The notes: generated from the sequence alone by a model not told the origin. Positions 34,527-43,596 are shown, numbered from the stretch's first letter. The stretch is DNA of 64,000 nt from an uncultured Muribaculaceae bacterium (GCA_910584525.1 CAJUAT010000003.1:1-64000), one strand, 5' to 3'. Translations and numbers: made by a program.

Positions 34527-34551
34527 ATTGCTTGTTCTTAAAACCGCAAAA

Positions 34552-34580
34552 GGGGCGCCGCATATGTCATGCCGCACCCT
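34552..34580 (-). promoter_or_regulatory. Attenuator-like hairpin between mce and mmdA
   Basis: On the minus strand GGGTGC-G-GCAT pairs with ATGC-G-GCGCCC (one G:G mismatch and one G:U pair) and is followed by CTTTTG. Could reduce read-through from mce into the pump genes. Confidence 0.45.
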
Positions 34581-34594
34581 CTTTCGGCTGGTTG

Positions 34595-35017
34595 TTATTT
34601 TTTAGCGGGGTCTTCACAGAGCTCTGTCAGCACGGCCTCGGTGCTCTTGGGGTGAAGGAAAGCTATCTGCAGACCGTCGGCACCCTTGCGCGGAGCCTTG
34701 TCGATCAGGCGCACACCCTTCTCCTCGCATTCCTTCAGGGCCTCTGCCACACCATCTTCCACGGCGAACGCCATGTGGTGCATCCCTCCGCGGCCACCGT
34801 TCTTCTCGATGAACTTCGCGATGGTGCTGTCGGGGCTCGTGGCCTCCAGTAGCTCTATCTTCGTGTCGCCTACCTTGAAGAAGGCTGTCGTCACTTTCTG
34901 GTCCTCCACTACTTCCTGCTTGTAGCATTTCAGACCGAGGATATCCTCATAATACTTGATAGCCTCTGCCAGATTCGGTACGGCTATGCCAATGTGCTCA
35001 ATGTGTGAGATTTCCAT
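34595..35017 (-). CDS. mce: Methylmalonyl-CoA epimerase
   Basis: 140 aa vicinal-oxygen-chelate (glyoxalase) fold. Metal-binding histidines lie in HIEHIGIAV (residues 5-13) and [11 protein letters not shown] near residue 78. The C-terminal [14 protein letters not shown] segment is typical of epimerases. It interconverts the (R) and (S) forms of methylmalonyl-CoA so the decarboxylase can use the mutase product. First gene of the operon; the mutase genes are not in this window. Confidence 0.93.
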   Translation of the reverse strand: MEISHIEHIGIAVPNLAEAIKYYEDILGLKCYKQEVVEDQKVTTAFFKVGDTKIELLEATSPDSTIAKFIEKNGGRGGMHHMAFAVEDGVAEALKECEEKGVRLIDKAPRKGADGLQIAFLHPKSTEAVLTELCEDPAKK

Positions 35018-35101
35018 TGATTTCGTATTGTTTAGGGTTAGAGTTTATACATTGTTACCATAGGAAGGCAGTGTCAGTGAAACCGTCCTCCCTTTCGCTT
35101 G

Positions 35102-35132
35102 CAAAAATAATGAAAAAAGTTGATACGGCAAT
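35102..35132 (-). promoter_or_regulatory. Promoter of the mce-mmd operon
   Basis: Minus strand ATTG (35129-35132), a 19 bp spacer and TATTTTTG (35102-35109), about 85 nt before the mce ATG. Confidence 0.6.
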
Positions 35133-35146
35133 GAAACCCCGCATTT

Positions 35147-35250
35147 TTCGACAGTAGAACGAGAGAACGGGAGAGCCGAGTAGTTTTACCCGACACTCCT
35201 GTTCTCCCGTTCTCCCGTCAAAACAAAGAAGAAGTTCTCCCGTCGAACGA
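35147..35250. repeat. Repeat family B (TTCTCCCGTTCTCCCGTC type), copy 1
   Basis: GAGAACGGGAGAG and the complementary TTCTCCCGTTCTCCCGTC lie either side of TTTTACCCGAC, so the unit can fold back on itself. The gap 35018-35342 holds only this repeat and the two divergent promoters. Confidence 0.75.
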
Positions 35251-35254
35251 CATT

Positions 35255-35286
35255 TTTGGGTATTTCAATATTTAGTGTTAATTTTG
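35255..35286 (+). promoter_or_regulatory. Promoter of the lipid A operon
   Basis: TTTG at 35255-35258, a 20 bp spacer and TAATTTTG at 35279-35286, 57 nt before lpxD. Confidence 0.75.
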
Positions 35287-35342
35287 CCGTGTATATCAAG
35301 AGGGGTTTGTAGGGGTATTGTCCCCAGACAAAAGAAGACAAA

Positions 35343-36341
35343 ATGGAAATTACACCGCAGCTGATAGCGGCCATGACAGGTGGCCGGGTGGAAGGAGATG
35401 CCGACGTGCCGATTAAAGGTTTTGCCAAGATAGAGGAAGCCGGACCCGGCGACATCACTTTCATAGCCAATCCCAAATATGCCCATTATATCGGCAGCAC
35501 AGAGGCGAGTGCCGTGCTGGTGGCCGACGATTTCGACGCCACAGGCAGCAAGGCGGCAGCCATAATACGTGTCGCCGACCCGTATAAATCACTTGCCGAC
35601 CTCCTCAACGCCTTCGAGGCCCGGAAGAAAGTGCCGCGGGGCATAGAGCAGCCATGCTTTGTGGCCGACGGCGTGGAAGTGCCTGATGATGCCTATATCG
35701 GAGCATTCGCCTATATAGGCTCAGGCGCCAAGCTCGGCAAGGGAGTTAGGATATATCCTCAGGCATACGTCGGGGAGGGGGTAGAGATAGGCGAGGGCAC
35801 CGTGGTGCGCCCCGGAGTCCGCATTTATGAGGGATGTCGCATTGGCAGCAGATGTATTCTTCACAGCGGGTGCGTCATAGGAGCCGACGGCTTCGGCTTC
35901 GCCCCATGTGCCGACGGCAGCTACGAGAAGATTCCCCAGACGGGCATCGTGGAGATCGCCGACGAAGTGGAGATAGGAGCCAACACCTGTGTTGACCGGG
36001 CCACCTTCGGCGCCACGCGCATAGGACGCGGCACGAAGCTCGACAATCTCGTGCAGATTGCCCATAACGTGGAGTTGGGGGAGATGAACGTATTCGCCTC
36101 GCAGAGCGGCGTGGCCGGTTCCACAAAGATAGGCAGCCACAATATGGTGGGAGGTCAGGTGGGATTCGCCGGACACCTTCACATAGGCAGCCGCAACGGC
36201 TTCGGCGCACAGAGCGGTGTCCATAAGGATGTTGCCGACGACCGCCGGATTTTCGGCTATCCCGCCACCGACGCCCGTAAGTATATGAAGAATCAGGCCT
36301 ATATAAACCGCCTTGAGGAACTTTTCAATAAAAACAGATAA
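35343..36341 (+). CDS. lpxD: UDP-3-O-acylglucosamine N-acyltransferase
   Basis: 332 aa. An N-terminal uridine-binding domain (residues 1-100, GDITFIANPKYAHYI) precedes a left-handed beta-helix of hexapeptide repeats. The catalytic histidine is in QIAHNVELGE near residue 240. Third step of lipid A synthesis, adding the second 3-hydroxyacyl chain. First gene of lpxD, lpxC/fabZ, lpxA, 8 nt before the next start. Confidence 0.95.
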   Translation: MEITPQLIAAMTGGRVEGDADVPIKGFAKIEEAGPGDITFIANPKYAHYIGSTEASAVLVADDFDATGSKAAAIIRVADPYKSLADLLNAFEARKKVPRGIEQPCFVADGVEVPDDAYIGAFAYIGSGAKLGKGVRIYPQAYVGEGVEIGEGTVVRPGVRIYEGCRIGSRCILHSGCVIGADGFGFAPCADGSYEKIPQTGIVEIADEVEIGANTCVDRATFGATRIGRGTKLDNLVQIAHNVELGEMNVFASQSGVAGSTKIGSHNMVGGQVGFAGHLHIGSRNGFGAQSGVHKDVADDRRIFGYPATDARKYMKNQAYINRLEELFNKNR

Positions 36342-36349
36342 CACGACAT

Positions 36350-37732
36350 ATGAACCAGATGACATTAAAGGCGCCGTTCAGCGTAGAGGGCAAAGGGCTT
36401 CATACAGGAATGAAGCTGAAGGCCGTCTTCAAGCCGGCGGCCGCCAATACAGGCTATAAGTTCAAGCGCGTCGACCTTGAGGGCGCCCCCGAGATCAATG
36501 CAGTGGCCGAGAATGTGGTCGACACCACACGCGGCACGGTCATAGGCCGCGACGGAGTGGTGGTAAGCACTATCGAGCACGCCATGGCCGCCCTCTACGC
36601 CGCAGGTATCGACAATGTACTCGTGGAAGTTGACGGTCCCGAAGTGCCTATTCTCGACGGCAGCGCAATGCCTTTGGTGGAAGGCATCGAGAGCGTCGGA
36701 CTCGAGGCGCAGAATGCCGACAAGGATTTCTACGTGGTCAAGGAGAAGAAACGCTATCGCGACGAGGCCACAGGCTCGATACTTACCATCTACCCCGACG
36801 AGGGCTTCAGTGTGGAATGCATGGTGGAGTACAACTCGACGGTGCTCCCCAACCAGTTTGCCGTTCTCGACGACCTTGCCGACTTCCGTCAGGAAGTGGC
36901 CGGGGCACGCACATTCGTCTTCGTGCGTGAGATAGAGCAGCTTATGGCCCATAATCTTATCAAGGGTGGCGACCTCGACAATGCCATCGTGATCTACGAC
37001 CGCGAGATCCCTCAGGAAAATGTCGACAAGATATGCGGCGTGATGGGTATGCCGAGCATGCATCTCGACAAGTTGGGCTACATCAATCCCAAGCCGCTCG
37101 TATGGGACAATGAGCCGGCACGCCATAAGCTCATGGACCTCATAGGCGACATGGCCCTGATAGGCCGTCCGATTCGCGGCCGCGTCGTGGCTGTGCGCCC
37201 CGGACATACTGTCAACAACAAGTTCACGCGCTCACTGCGCCATGAGGTGAAGCATACCGAAATCCAGGCTCCGGGTTATAATCCCAACGATGCCCCGGTG
37301 CTCGACATCAACAAGATAAAGGAGCGAATACCTCACCGCTTCCCCTTCCTGCTGATCGACAAGATTATAGAGATCGACAAGAAGCATGCCGTGGCCGTCA
37401 AGAACGTCACAGTCAACGAGCCCTTCTTCCAGGGACACTTCCCTCAGGAGCCCGTGATGCCGGGAGTGTTGCAGGTGGAAGCTATGGCCCAGACCGCCGG
37501 TGTCCTCGTGCTCAACTTCCTGGAGGAGCCTGAGAAATACTCCACGTATTTTCTGAAGATCGACAATGTGAAGTTCCGCCAGAAAGTGGTTCCCGGCGAC
37601 ACGCTGAAGCTGCATGTGGCCCTTGCCACAGAGATACGCCGCGGATGCGCCGTGGTGAAGGGGTATGCTTTCGTCGGCGAGAAAATTGTCTGCGAGGCAG
37701 AGTTCATGGCCCAGATAATCAAGAACAAATAG
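36350..37732 (+). CDS. lpxC-fabZ: Bifunctional LpxC deacetylase / FabZ dehydratase
   Basis: 460 aa fusion. LpxC (about residues 1-305) shows GKGLHTGMKL, the zinc/active-site segment VSTIEHAMAAL, RTFVFVREIEQL and HKLMDLIGDMAL. FabZ (about 320-460) shows RFPFLLIDKI and the catalytic GHFPQEPVMPG with EAMAQTAG. It combines the committed lipid A deacetylation with 3-hydroxyacyl-ACP dehydration, the competing branch of the same substrate pool. This fusion is a hallmark of Bacteroidota. Confidence 0.96.
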   Translation: MNQMTLKAPFSVEGKGLHTGMKLKAVFKPAAANTGYKFKRVDLEGAPEINAVAENVVDTTRGTVIGRDGVVVSTIEHAMAALYAAGIDNVLVEVDGPEVPILDGSAMPLVEGIESVGLEAQNADKDFYVVKEKKRYRDEATGSILTIYPDEGFSVECMVEYNSTVLPNQFAVLDDLADFRQEVAGARTFVFVREIEQLMAHNLIKGGDLDNAIVIYDREIPQENVDKICGVMGMPSMHLDKLGYINPKPLVWDNEPARHKLMDLIGDMALIGRPIRGRVVAVRPGHTVNNKFTRSLRHEVKHTEIQAPGYNPNDAPVLDINKIKERIPHRFPFLLIDKIIEIDKKHAVAVKNVTVNEPFFQGHFPQEPVMPGVLQVEAMAQTAGVLVLNFLEEPEKYSTYFLKIDNVKFRQKVVPGDTLKLHVALATEIRRGCAVVKGYAFVGEKIVCEAEFMAQIIKNK

Positions 37733-37742
37733 TCAAAGATTT

Positions 37743-38516
37743 ATGGCTGGAATGTATAATGTAAGTAAGGAAGCCAAGATAGGCAATAATGTGCACATCG
37801 GCGACTTCTCGACTATATATGAGGATGTGGAGATTGGCGACAACTGCGTGATCTACGGCAATGTCACCATCTTTCCGGGAGCACGCATAGGCAGCGGCGT
37901 CACCATATTTCCGGGTGCTGTGGTGTCGGCGATTCCCCAGGACCTCAAGTTCAAGGGAGAGTATACCAATGCTTTCGTGGGCGACGGTACCACTCTGCGC
38001 GAGTGCGTTACCGTCAACCGCGGCACATCTGCCAAGGGTAAGACCGTCGTAGGCAGCAACTGTCTGCTGATGGCCTACACCCATGTGGCTCACGACTGCG
38101 TGCTCGGTAACCGTGTCATCGTGTCCAACGCCTCCCAGATTGGCGGCGAGGTGCAGATTGACGATGCCGCCGTGATTGGCGGCGGAAGCATGATACACCA
38201 GTTCTGCCATCTCGGTAGAAACATCATGCTGCAGGGCGGCGCGTTGGTCAACAAGGATATACCCCCCTTCGTCAAGGCGGCCCGCGAGCCTATATCGTAT
38301 GTAGGTCTTAATACTATCGGACTGCACCGCAACGGCTTCACCGACGAGCAGATAAAGATTATCTCCGACGTCTACCGGGTGCTTTACCTCTCAGACCTCA
38401 ACGTCACCAATGCTGTGAAGCTGATAGAGGAGACGCTGCCGCAGACCGAGCTCCGCGACGAGATAGTAGCCTTCATCAACGGTTCCACGCGCGGCGTCAT
38501 CCGCAGCGCAATCTAA
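37743..38516 (+). CDS. lpxA: UDP-N-acetylglucosamine acyltransferase
   Basis: 257 aa hexapeptide beta-helix protein, near the usual 255-262 aa. The repeats run through GNNVHIGDFSTIYEDVEIG onwards; the catalytic histidine lies in YTHVAHDCVLG near residue 120. The C-terminal helical domain starts after NTIGLHRNGF. First acylation step of lipid A. Last gene of the operon, 10 nt after lpxC-fabZ. Confidence 0.96.
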   Translation: MAGMYNVSKEAKIGNNVHIGDFSTIYEDVEIGDNCVIYGNVTIFPGARIGSGVTIFPGAVVSAIPQDLKFKGEYTNAFVGDGTTLRECVTVNRGTSAKGKTVVGSNCLLMAYTHVAHDCVLGNRVIVSNASQIGGEVQIDDAAVIGGGSMIHQFCHLGRNIMLQGGALVNKDIPPFVKAAREPISYVGLNTIGLHRNGFTDEQIKIISDVYRVLYLSDLNVTNAVKLIEETLPQTELRDEIVAFINGSTRGVIRSAI

Positions 38517-38523
38517 TCCCCCC

Positions 38524-38698
38524 TGACAGTAGAACGGTACTCTTTTCGACAGTAGAACGATATATATTTTTCGACCGGAGAACGGGAGAACAGGAGAGCC
38601 AGGTAATCTATTTAATTACCATGACCTCCTGTTCTCCCGTTCTCCCGTCAAAAACAAGAATAAGTTCTCCCGTCAAACAAAAACACTACCGTTCTCCA
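38524..38698. repeat. Repeat family B, copy 2, forming a long hairpin
   Basis: GAGAACGGGAGAACAGGAG (38579-38597) is the inverse of CTCCTGTTCTCCCGTTCTC, with an inner GGTAAT/ATTACC pair. It lies between convergent lpxA and a glycosyltransferase gene, may act as a bidirectional terminator, and supplies the last codons of the latter. Confidence 0.75.
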
Positions 38699-39858
38699 GT
38701 CAGCGAGCGCGTGAGCTGACGCCACATGTCGGCCACGACAGGCGTGGCATAGCGCGACAACAGCTTCGCGCGGGCCAGGTCTCCCAGCCGTTGCGCTTCC
38801 TCCGGACTATCCCATAGGCCTCTCACAGCCTCCGACAGCGCCCCGGCATCGCCCGGAGGCGTCAACAACCCGATGGCGGCGCCGTCGCCGGCGATAATCT
38901 CCGTGAAACCCCCATGGTCAGGAGCTATCATCGCCCTGGAGTAAGAAGCCGCCTCCAATATGGCCAGCGGAAAACCCTCATAGCATCTGGAAGCCATCAC
39001 GAAGAAACGGGCACCGGTATAGAATCTCCGCAGAGCCTCGCCATTGAGAAACCCTGCCAACTCTACGTTGGGCGGCAACTGCTCGATCAGTTCCTTGTCC
39101 CTGACAGCGCCGGCAAGCCTGAATGGAATGTCTGGATTGCGCCTGGCAGCCTCTATGATAAGGTCCACGCCTTTCTCGCGGCTGATACGGCCGCTGTAAG
39201 CCACATAGCCGCCGATGCCCGTAGCCGCAACATCCATGTCGACATCTACAGAATTGGGAATTACCGTAAGCCTTTCCGGCGGAAAACCGGCTTCGATGAG
39301 TTTGCGGCGCTGGAAGTCGGTGATGCAGGCAAACATGTCCACGCAGTCGATGTAATGCCTACGGATGCGGGCCACCGCGTTGCGTGCCGCATATCCAATG
39401 GATTTAAGCATGGAATGCTCGCAGTTGTATCTCACGCAACCCCATTCATTCCCCCTCTCGAGACATAGCTCGCAAGGACGGTTGTCACGCATGAATAGAC
39501 CGGTAGGGCACATCAGCCGGAAATTGTGGATGGTCATCACCACAGGCACGCCAGCCTTGCGGCACTCGCGCAGAGCCGCAGGAGAGATGAAAGGGTACAG
39601 ATTGTGCACATTCACCAAGTCAGGCTTCTCGCGATCTAAAGCCTCACGCATGGCCCTGACGCCGGCAGGAGAGTTTATGCCGGCGAAAAAGCCGCGCATC
39701 TTGCCCGATAAGCTATCGCGAGCTCCGGCAGTGCTCATGCGCAGCTGAGCCACATCATATCCCAACCCGGCGAAAATTCCCGCCATCTTGTCCACGACAG
39801 CCTCCTCACCCGAGTACTTCCCATAATCATTATGTACAATCAATATCTTACGCACCAT
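38686..39858 (-). CDS. Glycosyltransferase family 4
   Basis: 390 aa GT-B fold. The N-terminal HNDYGKYSGEEAVVDKMAG loop is the usual acceptor-side glycine region; the C-terminal donor domain has GRISREKGVDLIIEAAR and EGFPLAILEAASYSRAMI (E-x7-E motif). No membrane helix. The final codons (LTGER) run into repeat family B. It probably acts in the surface-polysaccharide locus or LPS core, being next to the lipid A genes and downstream of the polysaccharide cluster. Confidence 0.88.
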   Translation of the reverse strand: MVRKILIVHNDYGKYSGEEAVVDKMAGIFAGLGYDVAQLRMSTAGARDSLSGKMRGFFAGINSPAGVRAMREALDREKPDLVNVHNLYPFISPAALRECRKAGVPVVMTIHNFRLMCPTGLFMRDNRPCELCLERGNEWGCVRYNCEHSMLKSIGYAARNAVARIRRHYIDCVDMFACITDFQRRKLIEAGFPPERLTVIPNSVDVDMDVAATGIGGYVAYSGRISREKGVDLIIEAARRNPDIPFRLAGAVRDKELIEQLPPNVELAGFLNGEALRRFYTGARFFVMASRCYEGFPLAILEAASYSRAMIAPDHGGFTEIIAGDGAAIGLLTPPGDAGALSEAVRGLWDSPEEAQRLGDLARAKLLSRYATPVVADMWRQLTRSLTGER

Positions 39859-39885
39859 TCCGTATTATCCTTCATGTTCAGTCTA

Positions 39886-40064
39886 AAAAGATTACCTGAC
39901 CCTCCTGTTCTCCCGTCGAAAATAAGAATAAGTTTTTCCGTCCAGAAGGAATACCCGACCCTCCTGTTCTTCCGTTCTCCCGTCGAAAAAGAGTCAGCTC
40001 TTCCGTCGAAAAAAGATTACCCGACCCTCCTGTTCTCCCGTTCTCCCGTCGAAAAAGAGTCAGT
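39886..40064. repeat. Repeat family B, copy 3 (at least three tandem units)
   Basis: Successive units of the form ACCCGACCCTCCTGTTCTCCC...CCGTCGAAAAAGA. The last one overlaps the stop of the AAA/nuclease gene at 40060. Confidence 0.8.
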
Positions 40065-41625
40065 CCTCCTGTCGGGCGAGCCAGGCGGTGATGTTGCGTG
40101 TATCGGTGCTGAAGGTGATGCCCAGGTCGATAATCGGGCGTGGGTCGCCGGCAAACTGCCGGGCATAGTCTTTCTTGCGGATCTGCTCCAGTGCCTCCTC
40201 CGGCGTGCCGTCGCGCTTCAGCTCGATGATGTAGATATAGTTGCGCATGCTCAGCAGCATGTCGATGCGCCCGTCCGACGTGTGCCACTCCGGACGCGCG
40301 TCGACACCTATGAGCATGAAGATGATGAAGAGATTGTTCTCGTAATGCAGCTCCACAGCCTTCTCGGCGAACTCATATGGAATCCCGGCCATGAACGACC
40401 GCAGCCGCTCCATGGCCTCGTCGATTTTCCTCTCCTCCAGCAGCCTGCGCACCTCGCGCACGTGCTTCGAAATGGCCGTGGACTGCTCGCTGAGGTAATG
40501 CTTTGCGAGATTGTCGAAGAGACCCTTGCGCACCTCCAGATTGGGGATACCGAGATGGTAAATGTCGTAGTCCTCATACCCCTTGATGGTCAGATAACCC
40601 GTCTGATAGAGCAGCGCTATGGGAGCCGTCTCGAAGATATCGCTTTCGGCCAGCCGGCTTCCCTCGATGGATTCCTGGAACATCTCGGGCAGGAAACCGC
40701 CGCCGCTCTGAATGCGGCGTATCAGAAACTCCGGAGTGCCGCTCTGGAACCAGTAGGCACCTATCTTGCCCTCGTCAATGGCCCACAGGAGGCTGAAAGG
40801 ATTGTATATGTCAGGGCACTCCGACGTGAAATGATAACCGTCGTAATTGGCCTTGAGCAAGCCAATGGCTCCTTCATAATCCGTACCTCTCTTCCTGGCA
40901 AGATTCTCTATGCCCTGGCAGAAGTCAGACCGCAGTTCCTCCTCCGTGATGCCGCATATCGTGGCATATCTGTCATCGAGCGATATGTCGCGCAGGTTGT
41001 TGAGGCCGCTGAATATTGTCATCTTGCTGAAGCGGCTCACGCCCGTAAGCATCGTGAAACGGATGTACTGGTCAAGGTCTTTTATGTTGACATAGATGGA
41101 TTTCAGCAGCAGCCTGTGCGCCTCGCTGCGCTCCGGGTCGTGCATCGTCTCTATCAGCGGATTGTCGTACTCATCGATGAGAATCACCACTGTCTGACCC
41201 GTAGCTTTATAGGCTGCCTTGATGATATTCCTGAAGCGTACCGACAGGTTCTGTGTCTCTACCGGAACATCATAGAGCCTTTCCCATTCAAGGAACTGAT
41301 TGCCGAGTATGTCTTCCAGACTATCATCTTCAGCGGCGTGGAAAGTGGCCAGACTGAGAGTCAGCACCGGATGCACGGCCCATTCCGTTTCCTGCCTTTC
41401 CATTGCCAGCCCCGTGAAGAGTTCCTTCTTCCCCTCGAAATAGGCCTGTATCGTCGACAGTAGCAGACTCTTGCCGAAACGGCGTGGCCGCGACAGAAAC
41501 ACGCTTTTGCTCGACATGACAAGGTTGTAGATCAACTCCGTCTTGTCGACATATAGATATCCGAGCGTGCGCAGCGACTCGAAGCTCTGGATGCCTATGG
41601 GATAACGAACAGTAATATTGGCCAT
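40060..41625 (-). CDS. AAA-ATPase-like / PD-(D/E)XK nuclease-fold protein, copy 1
   Basis: 521 aa. The N-terminal AAA-ATPase-like domain has P-loop RRFGKSLLLST (K52/S53) and Walker B VVILIDEYDN (D151/E152). The C-terminal PD-(D/E)XK-like domain contains GRIDMLLSMRNYIYIIELK, keeping the Asp and the E-x-K core. Such proteins (AAA_ATPase_like plus PDDEXK_9) are abundant in gut Bacteroidales and often multicopy; their biological role is unknown. It is almost identical to the next gene upstream. The final residues RQED are encoded by the family B repeat. It has its own promoter at 41647-41677. Confidence 0.9.
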   Translation of the reverse strand: MANITVRYPIGIQSFESLRTLGYLYVDKTELIYNLVMSSKSVFLSRPRRFGKSLLLSTIQAYFEGKKELFTGLAMERQETEWAVHPVLTLSLATFHAAEDDSLEDILGNQFLEWERLYDVPVETQNLSVRFRNIIKAAYKATGQTVVILIDEYDNPLIETMHDPERSEAHRLLLKSIYVNIKDLDQYIRFTMLTGVSRFSKMTIFSGLNNLRDISLDDRYATICGITEEELRSDFCQGIENLARKRGTDYEGAIGLLKANYDGYHFTSECPDIYNPFSLLWAIDEGKIGAYWFQSGTPEFLIRRIQSGGGFLPEMFQESIEGSRLAESDIFETAPIALLYQTGYLTIKGYEDYDIYHLGIPNLEVRKGLFDNLAKHYLSEQSTAISKHVREVRRLLEERKIDEAMERLRSFMAGIPYEFAEKAVELHYENNLFIIFMLIGVDARPEWHTSDGRIDMLLSMRNYIYIIELKRDGTPEEALEQIRKKDYARQFAGDPRPIIDLGITFSTDTRNITAWLARQED

Positions 41626-41646
41626 GACAGAATCCTTTATATGCTA

Positions 41647-41677
41647 CAAATATAACACATTTCCCGGTTTATACAAA
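41647..41677 (-). promoter_or_regulatory. Promoter of AAA/nuclease copy 1
   Basis: Minus strand TTTG (41674-41677), a 19 bp spacer and TATATTTG (41647-41654). Confidence 0.7.
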
Positions 41678-41699
41678 ACGACACAGCTTCTCCCTGGTG

Positions 41700-41762
41700 T
41701 TCTGACGGTAGACCCGACTCTCATGTTCCCGTTCTCCCGTCGAAAAAAAAGAGTCAGTTCTC
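41700..41762. repeat. Repeat family B, copy 4
   Basis: TTCCCGTTCTCCCGTCGAAAAA block overlapping the 3' end of AAA/nuclease copy 2. Confidence 0.65.
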
Positions 41763-43319
41763 CTGTCGGGCGAGCCAGGCGGTGATGTTGCGTGTATCGG
41801 TGCTGAAAGTGATGCTCAGGTCGATAATCGGGCGCGGGTCGCCGGCAAACTGCCGGGCATAGTCTTTCTTGCGGATCTGCTCCAGCGCCTCCTCCGGCGT
41901 GCCGTCGCGCTTCAGCTCTATGATGTAGATATAGTTGCGCATGCTCAGCAGCATGTCGATGCGCCCGTCCGACGTGTGCCACTCCGGACGCGCGTCGACA
42001 CCTATGAGCATGAAGATGATGAAGAGATTGTTCTCGTAATGCAGCTCCACGGCCTTCTCGGCGAACTCGTATGGAATTCCGGCCATGAACGACCGCAGCC
42101 GCTCCATGGCCTCGTCGATCTTCCTCTCCTCCAGCAGCCTGCGCACCTCGCGCACATGCTTCGAAATGGCACCGTCGTCATCGGCCATATAATGCTCCGC
42201 GAGATTGTCGAAGAGACCTTTGCGCACCTCCAGGTTGGGGATGCCGAGATGATAGAGGTCATAGTCCTCATACCCCTTGATGGTCAGGTAACCCGTCTGG
42301 TATAGCAATGCCACAGGCTTGGTACGGGATATATCGCTTGCCGACAAAGTCCTTCCTTCCACCGTCTCCTGGAACATCTCGGGCAGGAAACCGCCTCCGT
42401 TCTGAATGCGGCGTATCAGAAACTCCGGAGTGCCGCTCTGGAACCAGTAGGCACCTATCTTGCCCTCGTCAATGGCCCACAGGAGGCTGAAAGGATTGTA
42501 TATGTCAGGGCACTCCGACGTGAAATGATAACCGTCGTAATTGGCCTTGAGCAAGCCAATGGCTCCTTCATAATCCGTACCTCTCTTCCTGGCAAGATTC
42601 TCTATGCCCTGGCAGAAGTCAGACCGCAGTTCCTCCTCCGTGATGCCGCATATCGTGGCATATCTGTCATCGAGCGATATGTCGCGCAGGTTGTTGAGGC
42701 CGCTGAATATTGTCATCTTGCTGAAGCGGCTCACGCCCGTAAGCATCGTGAAACGGATGTACTGGTCAAGGTCTTTTATGTTGACATAGATGGATTTCAG
42801 CAGCAGCCTGTGCGCCTCGCTGCGCTCCGGGTCGTGCATCGTCTCTATCAGCGGATTGTCGTACTCATCGATGAGAATCACCACTGTCTGACCCGTAGCT
42901 TTATAGGCTGCCTTGATGATATTCCTGAAGCGTACCGACAGGTTCTGTGTCTCTACCGGAACATCATAGAGCCTTTCCCATTCAAGGAACTGATTGCCGA
43001 GTATGTCTTCCAGACTATCATCTTCAGCGGCGTGAAAAGTGGCCAGACTAAGTGTCAGCACCGGATGCACCGTCCATTCCGATTCCAGCCTTTCCATTGC
43101 CAGCCCCATGAATAGTTCCTTCTTCCCCTCGAAATAGGCCTGTATCGTCGACAGGAGCAGACTCTTGCCGAAACGGCGTGGCCGCGACAGAAACACACAG
43201 TTACTGGAATTGACAAGATTATAGATAAGCTCAGTCTTGTCGACATATAGATAGCCGAGCTGACGTAGTTTTTCGAAGCTCTGGATGCCTATGGGATAAC
43301 GAACAGTAATATTGGCCAT
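41754..43319 (-). CDS. AAA-ATPase-like / PD-(D/E)XK nuclease-fold protein, copy 2
   Basis: 521 aa paralogue of the gene at 40060, same length and domain order (P-loop K52/S53, Walker B D151/E152, C-terminal IELK nuclease core). Differences cluster in two patches: residues about 15-45 (FEKLRQ, NSSNCV versus FESLRT, MSSKSV) and about 315-385 (ETVEGRTLSASDISRTKPV versus ESIEGSRLAESDIFETAPI). Long stretches between are essentially identical in DNA, a pattern of duplication plus gene conversion. It has its own promoter. Confidence 0.9.
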   Translation of the reverse strand: MANITVRYPIGIQSFEKLRQLGYLYVDKTELIYNLVNSSNCVFLSRPRRFGKSLLLSTIQAYFEGKKELFMGLAMERLESEWTVHPVLTLSLATFHAAEDDSLEDILGNQFLEWERLYDVPVETQNLSVRFRNIIKAAYKATGQTVVILIDEYDNPLIETMHDPERSEAHRLLLKSIYVNIKDLDQYIRFTMLTGVSRFSKMTIFSGLNNLRDISLDDRYATICGITEEELRSDFCQGIENLARKRGTDYEGAIGLLKANYDGYHFTSECPDIYNPFSLLWAIDEGKIGAYWFQSGTPEFLIRRIQNGGGFLPEMFQETVEGRTLSASDISRTKPVALLYQTGYLTIKGYEDYDLYHLGIPNLEVRKGLFDNLAEHYMADDDGAISKHVREVRRLLEERKIDEAMERLRSFMAGIPYEFAEKAVELHYENNLFIIFMLIGVDARPEWHTSDGRIDMLLSMRNYIYIIELKRDGTPEEALEQIRKKDYARQFAGDPRPIIDLSITFSTDTRNITAWLARQEN

Positions 43320-43338
43320 GACAAATCCGGTTTTGTTA

Positions 43339-43369
43339 CAAAGTTAACATATTTTCTTTTCAATACAAA
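43339..43369 (-). promoter_or_regulatory. Promoter of AAA/nuclease copy 2
   Basis: Minus strand TTTG (43366-43369), a 19 bp spacer and TAACTTTG (43339-43346). Confidence 0.7.
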
Positions 43370-43378
43370 ACAACGCAA

Positions 43379-43475
43379 AGGGCTATGCAATCTACAGGGC
43401 TATGCAATCTACAGGGCTACGCAATCTACAGGGCTATGCAATCTACAGGGCTACGCAATCTACAGGGCTACGCAA
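43379..43475. repeat. Tandem repeat, 17 bp unit, about six copies
   Basis: Unit GGGCTAtGCAATCTACA, with T/C variation at one position between copies; non-coding. Confidence 0.85.
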
Positions 43476-43596
43476 TCATAGAGGAATCACAGAATTGAAC
43501 AGAAACGTCACTGATGGGTGAACAGGAGAGCAGGAGAAACGGATACTCTGCTTCATCCGCCACGGCGAGGAGCTGAGGACCAGCCATTTACGAGAA

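Noticed and set aside
32967..34541. 524-codon forward ORF opposite mmdA
   Set aside because: Antisense shadow of a clear carboxyltransferase gene.
39832..41463. 543-codon forward ORF across repeat B and AAA/nuclease copy 1
   Set aside because: Its N-terminal part is translated repeat sequence and the rest is antisense to a gene with Walker and nuclease motifs.
43379..43475. Short regularly repeated units as a possible CRISPR array
   Set aside because: 17 bp units are directly contiguous with no spacers, and no cas genes are nearby.
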